This document shows positions 5,919 through 6,893 of a DNA stretch of 6,893 nucleotides, piece by piece. The notes beneath the pieces were generated by a model, which was not told the origin of the DNA, searched no databases, and was given only the letters and a program-made list of their open reading frames with translations. The stretch spans positions 1 to 6,893 of the forward strand of contig CAMWOX010000088.1 in NCBI GenBank assembly GCA_947175975.1, given 5' to 3'. The DNA is from an uncultured Ruminococcus sp. (GTDB lineage Bacteria; Bacillota; Clostridia; Oscillospirales; Ruminococcaceae). The stretch's first letter is position 1, and each line of letters opens with the position of its first letter. The translations under genes were made by a program, and so were the position numbers.

Positions 5919-6125
5919 TCACTCTGCCTGATAGCCGGCTTTCACGAGAGCCTGCTTCATGTCATCCAGATGTGTCAGATCCGCTTGCAAGTGCAGACAT
6001 ACCTGTTTCTTTTCACGATCCGGCACTGCCTCCTGCACTTCCGGAAATCCCTCCAGTATTTTTCTGACAGATGCTTCACAGTGCGGACACATCATGCAGT
6101 CTACATGCAATACAAATTCCTGCAT
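5919..6125 (-). CDS. Heavy-metal-associated (HMA) domain protein, CopZ-like
   Basis: Small cytosolic protein of 68 residues made of one HMA fold (beta-alpha-beta-beta-alpha-beta). The metal loop is DCMMCPHCEASV (residues 9-20); C13 and C16 form the CxxC that in CopZ/Atx1 relatives binds Cu(I) and sometimes other soft metals. C10 adds a third nearby thiol and replaces the usual Gly before MxCxxC. A TTG at 6134 is directly abutted by AGAAAGGA (6135-6142), so ATG 6125 with 9-nt spacing is the better start. It has a near-perfect promoter. No copper ATPase or CsoR/CopY regulator lies in the window, so the partner and metal are unknown. Family confident, metal inferred. Confidence 0.88.
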   Translation of the reverse strand: MQEFVLHVDCMMCPHCEASVRKILEGFPEVQEAVPDREKKQVCLHLQADLTHLDDMKQALVKAGYQAE

Positions 6126-6161
6126 TAGAACCAATCCTTTCTATATTTTAATTTTGTTTTT

Positions 6162-6190
6162 ATTATAGCATATTATTCCGGACTTGTCAA
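6162..6190 (-). promoter_or_regulatory. Strong promoter of the HMA gene
   Basis: Read on the minus strand: consensus -35 TTGACA (6185-6190), 17-bp spacer and TATGCTATAAT with consensus -10 TATAAT (6162-6167). This is the best sigma-A-type promoter in the window. It starts 14 nt after the FNT stop codon, with no terminator visible in between, so the HMA gene may be read both from here and by read-through. Confidence 0.9.
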
Positions 6191-6204
6191 ATGAAAACAG
6201 GCAT

Positions 6205-6864
6205 TCAGACCTGATTCTGATCAAATAATTTCATTGCGACAGGAATTGACATACCACCGAGGGCATTTCCAAGTACAACAACCAACAGATACATAGAACC
6301 GGACGCAATTTGTTCCGGTGTTTCCACTGCGGCAAAAAAATAAAAGCAGTCTGCAATGGAGTGATTGAATCCACAGAGAATAAATACCATGATCGGCAGT
6401 ACAGCACCAACTACAAAAGAGAAATCCAGTTTTTCCCCTTTGCACTGATTGCCATTATCTACAGCAAGAAACATCAGGATGCCGCAGAAAAATCCTAATA
6501 TCAGCTGACTGATCATGCTGTCACTGGTCTTGGTCTGTATCACTGATCTGGCATTTTCATGTACAAGAACACCTGTTCTGGTAAGCCGGATCAGAAATGC
6601 TGTAAATGCTGTTCCTAAAATATTCCCGACCAGTGTAATTCCTACTTCACGCAGATAAATTGGCTTACGAACCGGAATATAGCCGACTTTTCCGGTATAC
6701 AATGCAAAACCGTATCTCAGAATCGCAAACAATCCCAGGCTGAACAGAAAGCTCCCCAGATATTTATTTTCGATGTTCAGATATACAGTTCCTCCGATGC
6801 CGATCACAATTCCTGACAGAATGGCTTTTGTCAGAATGCTTTTTAAGGATTCTACTTGCTGCAT
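6205..6864 (-). CDS. Formate/nitrite transporter (FNT) family channel
   Basis: Inner-membrane channel protein of 219 residues with six hydrophobic segments (about 12-29, 36-54, 73-94, 118-136, 147-166, 188-211). FNT signs: LYTGK (56-60) at the TM2 break, GNILGTAF (80-87), GFNHSIADCFYF (165-176) with H168 aligning with the central pore histidine of FocA, and GNALGG (199-204) in the last segment. FNT proteins are pentameric anion channels for formate, nitrite, hydrosulfide or lactate. In a fermenter, formate export is the simplest guess. It is shorter than the roughly 270-280 residues of FocA/NirC, with shortened termini and loops but an intact core. The start is supported by AAGGGAG (6871-6877) 6 nt upstream; its promoter lies outside the window. 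The specific anion cannot be told. Confidence 0.85.
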   Translation of the reverse strand: MQQVESLKSILTKAILSGIVIGIGGTVYLNIENKYLGSFLFSLGLFAILRYGFALYTGKVGYIPVRKPIYLREVGITLVGNILGTAFTAFLIRLTRTGVLVHENARSVIQTKTSDSMISQLILGFFCGILMFLAVDNGNQCKGEKLDFSFVVGAVLPIMVFILCGFNHSIADCFYFFAAVETPEQIASGSMYLLVVVLGNALGGMSIPVAMKLFDQNQV

Positions 6865-6893
6865 AAAAATCTCCCTTTCTGAAAAATATATCT

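Noticed and set aside
4296..6864. A single five-gene operon or novel defence system
   Set aside because: Individual promoters and terminators interrupt the run, and no nuclease, toxin, reverse transcriptase or mobile-element gene is present.

Overview
The window looks like a chromosomal piece of a low-to-moderate GC Firmicute of class Clostridia, most likely a fibre-degrading gut or rumen Ruminococcus-type bacterium. The basis is a ruminococcal-style GH5 subfamily 4 endoglucanase, AT-rich intergenic DNA, strong AAGGAGG-type ribosome binding sites, a clostridial-type IreB, a PdaA-like deacetylase and a DUF1540 protein. The genus is inferred from protein style only.

Layout. Positions 1-263 are an AT-rich divergent control region: a leftward promoter for a gene outside the window and a rightward promoter for the GH5 gene. 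Positions 264-2393 (+) encode a surface lipoprotein: a signal peptide, an acidic linker, two homologous beta-rich modules of carbohydrate-binding type, and a GH5_4 catalytic domain. A bidirectional hairpin terminator (about 2402-2443) separates it from a convergent CPBP/CAAX-family membrane protein gene (2448-3647, -). A compact divergent promoter region (3648-3838) serves that gene and a NUDIX hydrolase of the Ap4A-hydrolase type (3839-4255, +). The NUDIX gene ends in a hairpin that includes its own last codons and also faces the next gene.

From 4296 to the window end all five genes lie on the minus strand. In their own reading order they are: a short FNT-family (formate/nitrite) channel, a small HMA metal-binding protein, a DUF1540 cysteine-rich protein, IreB, and a PdaA-like polysaccharide deacetylase. 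Three of the four downstream genes have a promoter or terminator candidate of their own, so this looks like a run of small transcription units rather than one operon.

Function. The left part serves extracellular beta-glucan breakdown. The right part has an envelope and signalling flavour (IreB, PdaA-like deacetylase, CPBP protein) plus small-molecule and metal handling (FNT, HMA, DUF1540). Any functional link between IreB and the adjacent deacetylase is inference.

The transcription signals are unusually uniform: four promoters carry the identical 11-mer TATGCTATAAT and a fifth carries TATGGTATAAT. I see no CRISPR array, tRNA, rRNA, insertion sequence or phage gene, and no clear evidence of a wholly new multi-gene system. 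The best leads are the duplicated unassigned modules of the GH5 lipoprotein, the stand-alone ireB, the Gln in the deacetylase metal motif, and operator-like inverted repeats at the predicted starts of the pdaA-like and DUF1540 transcripts.
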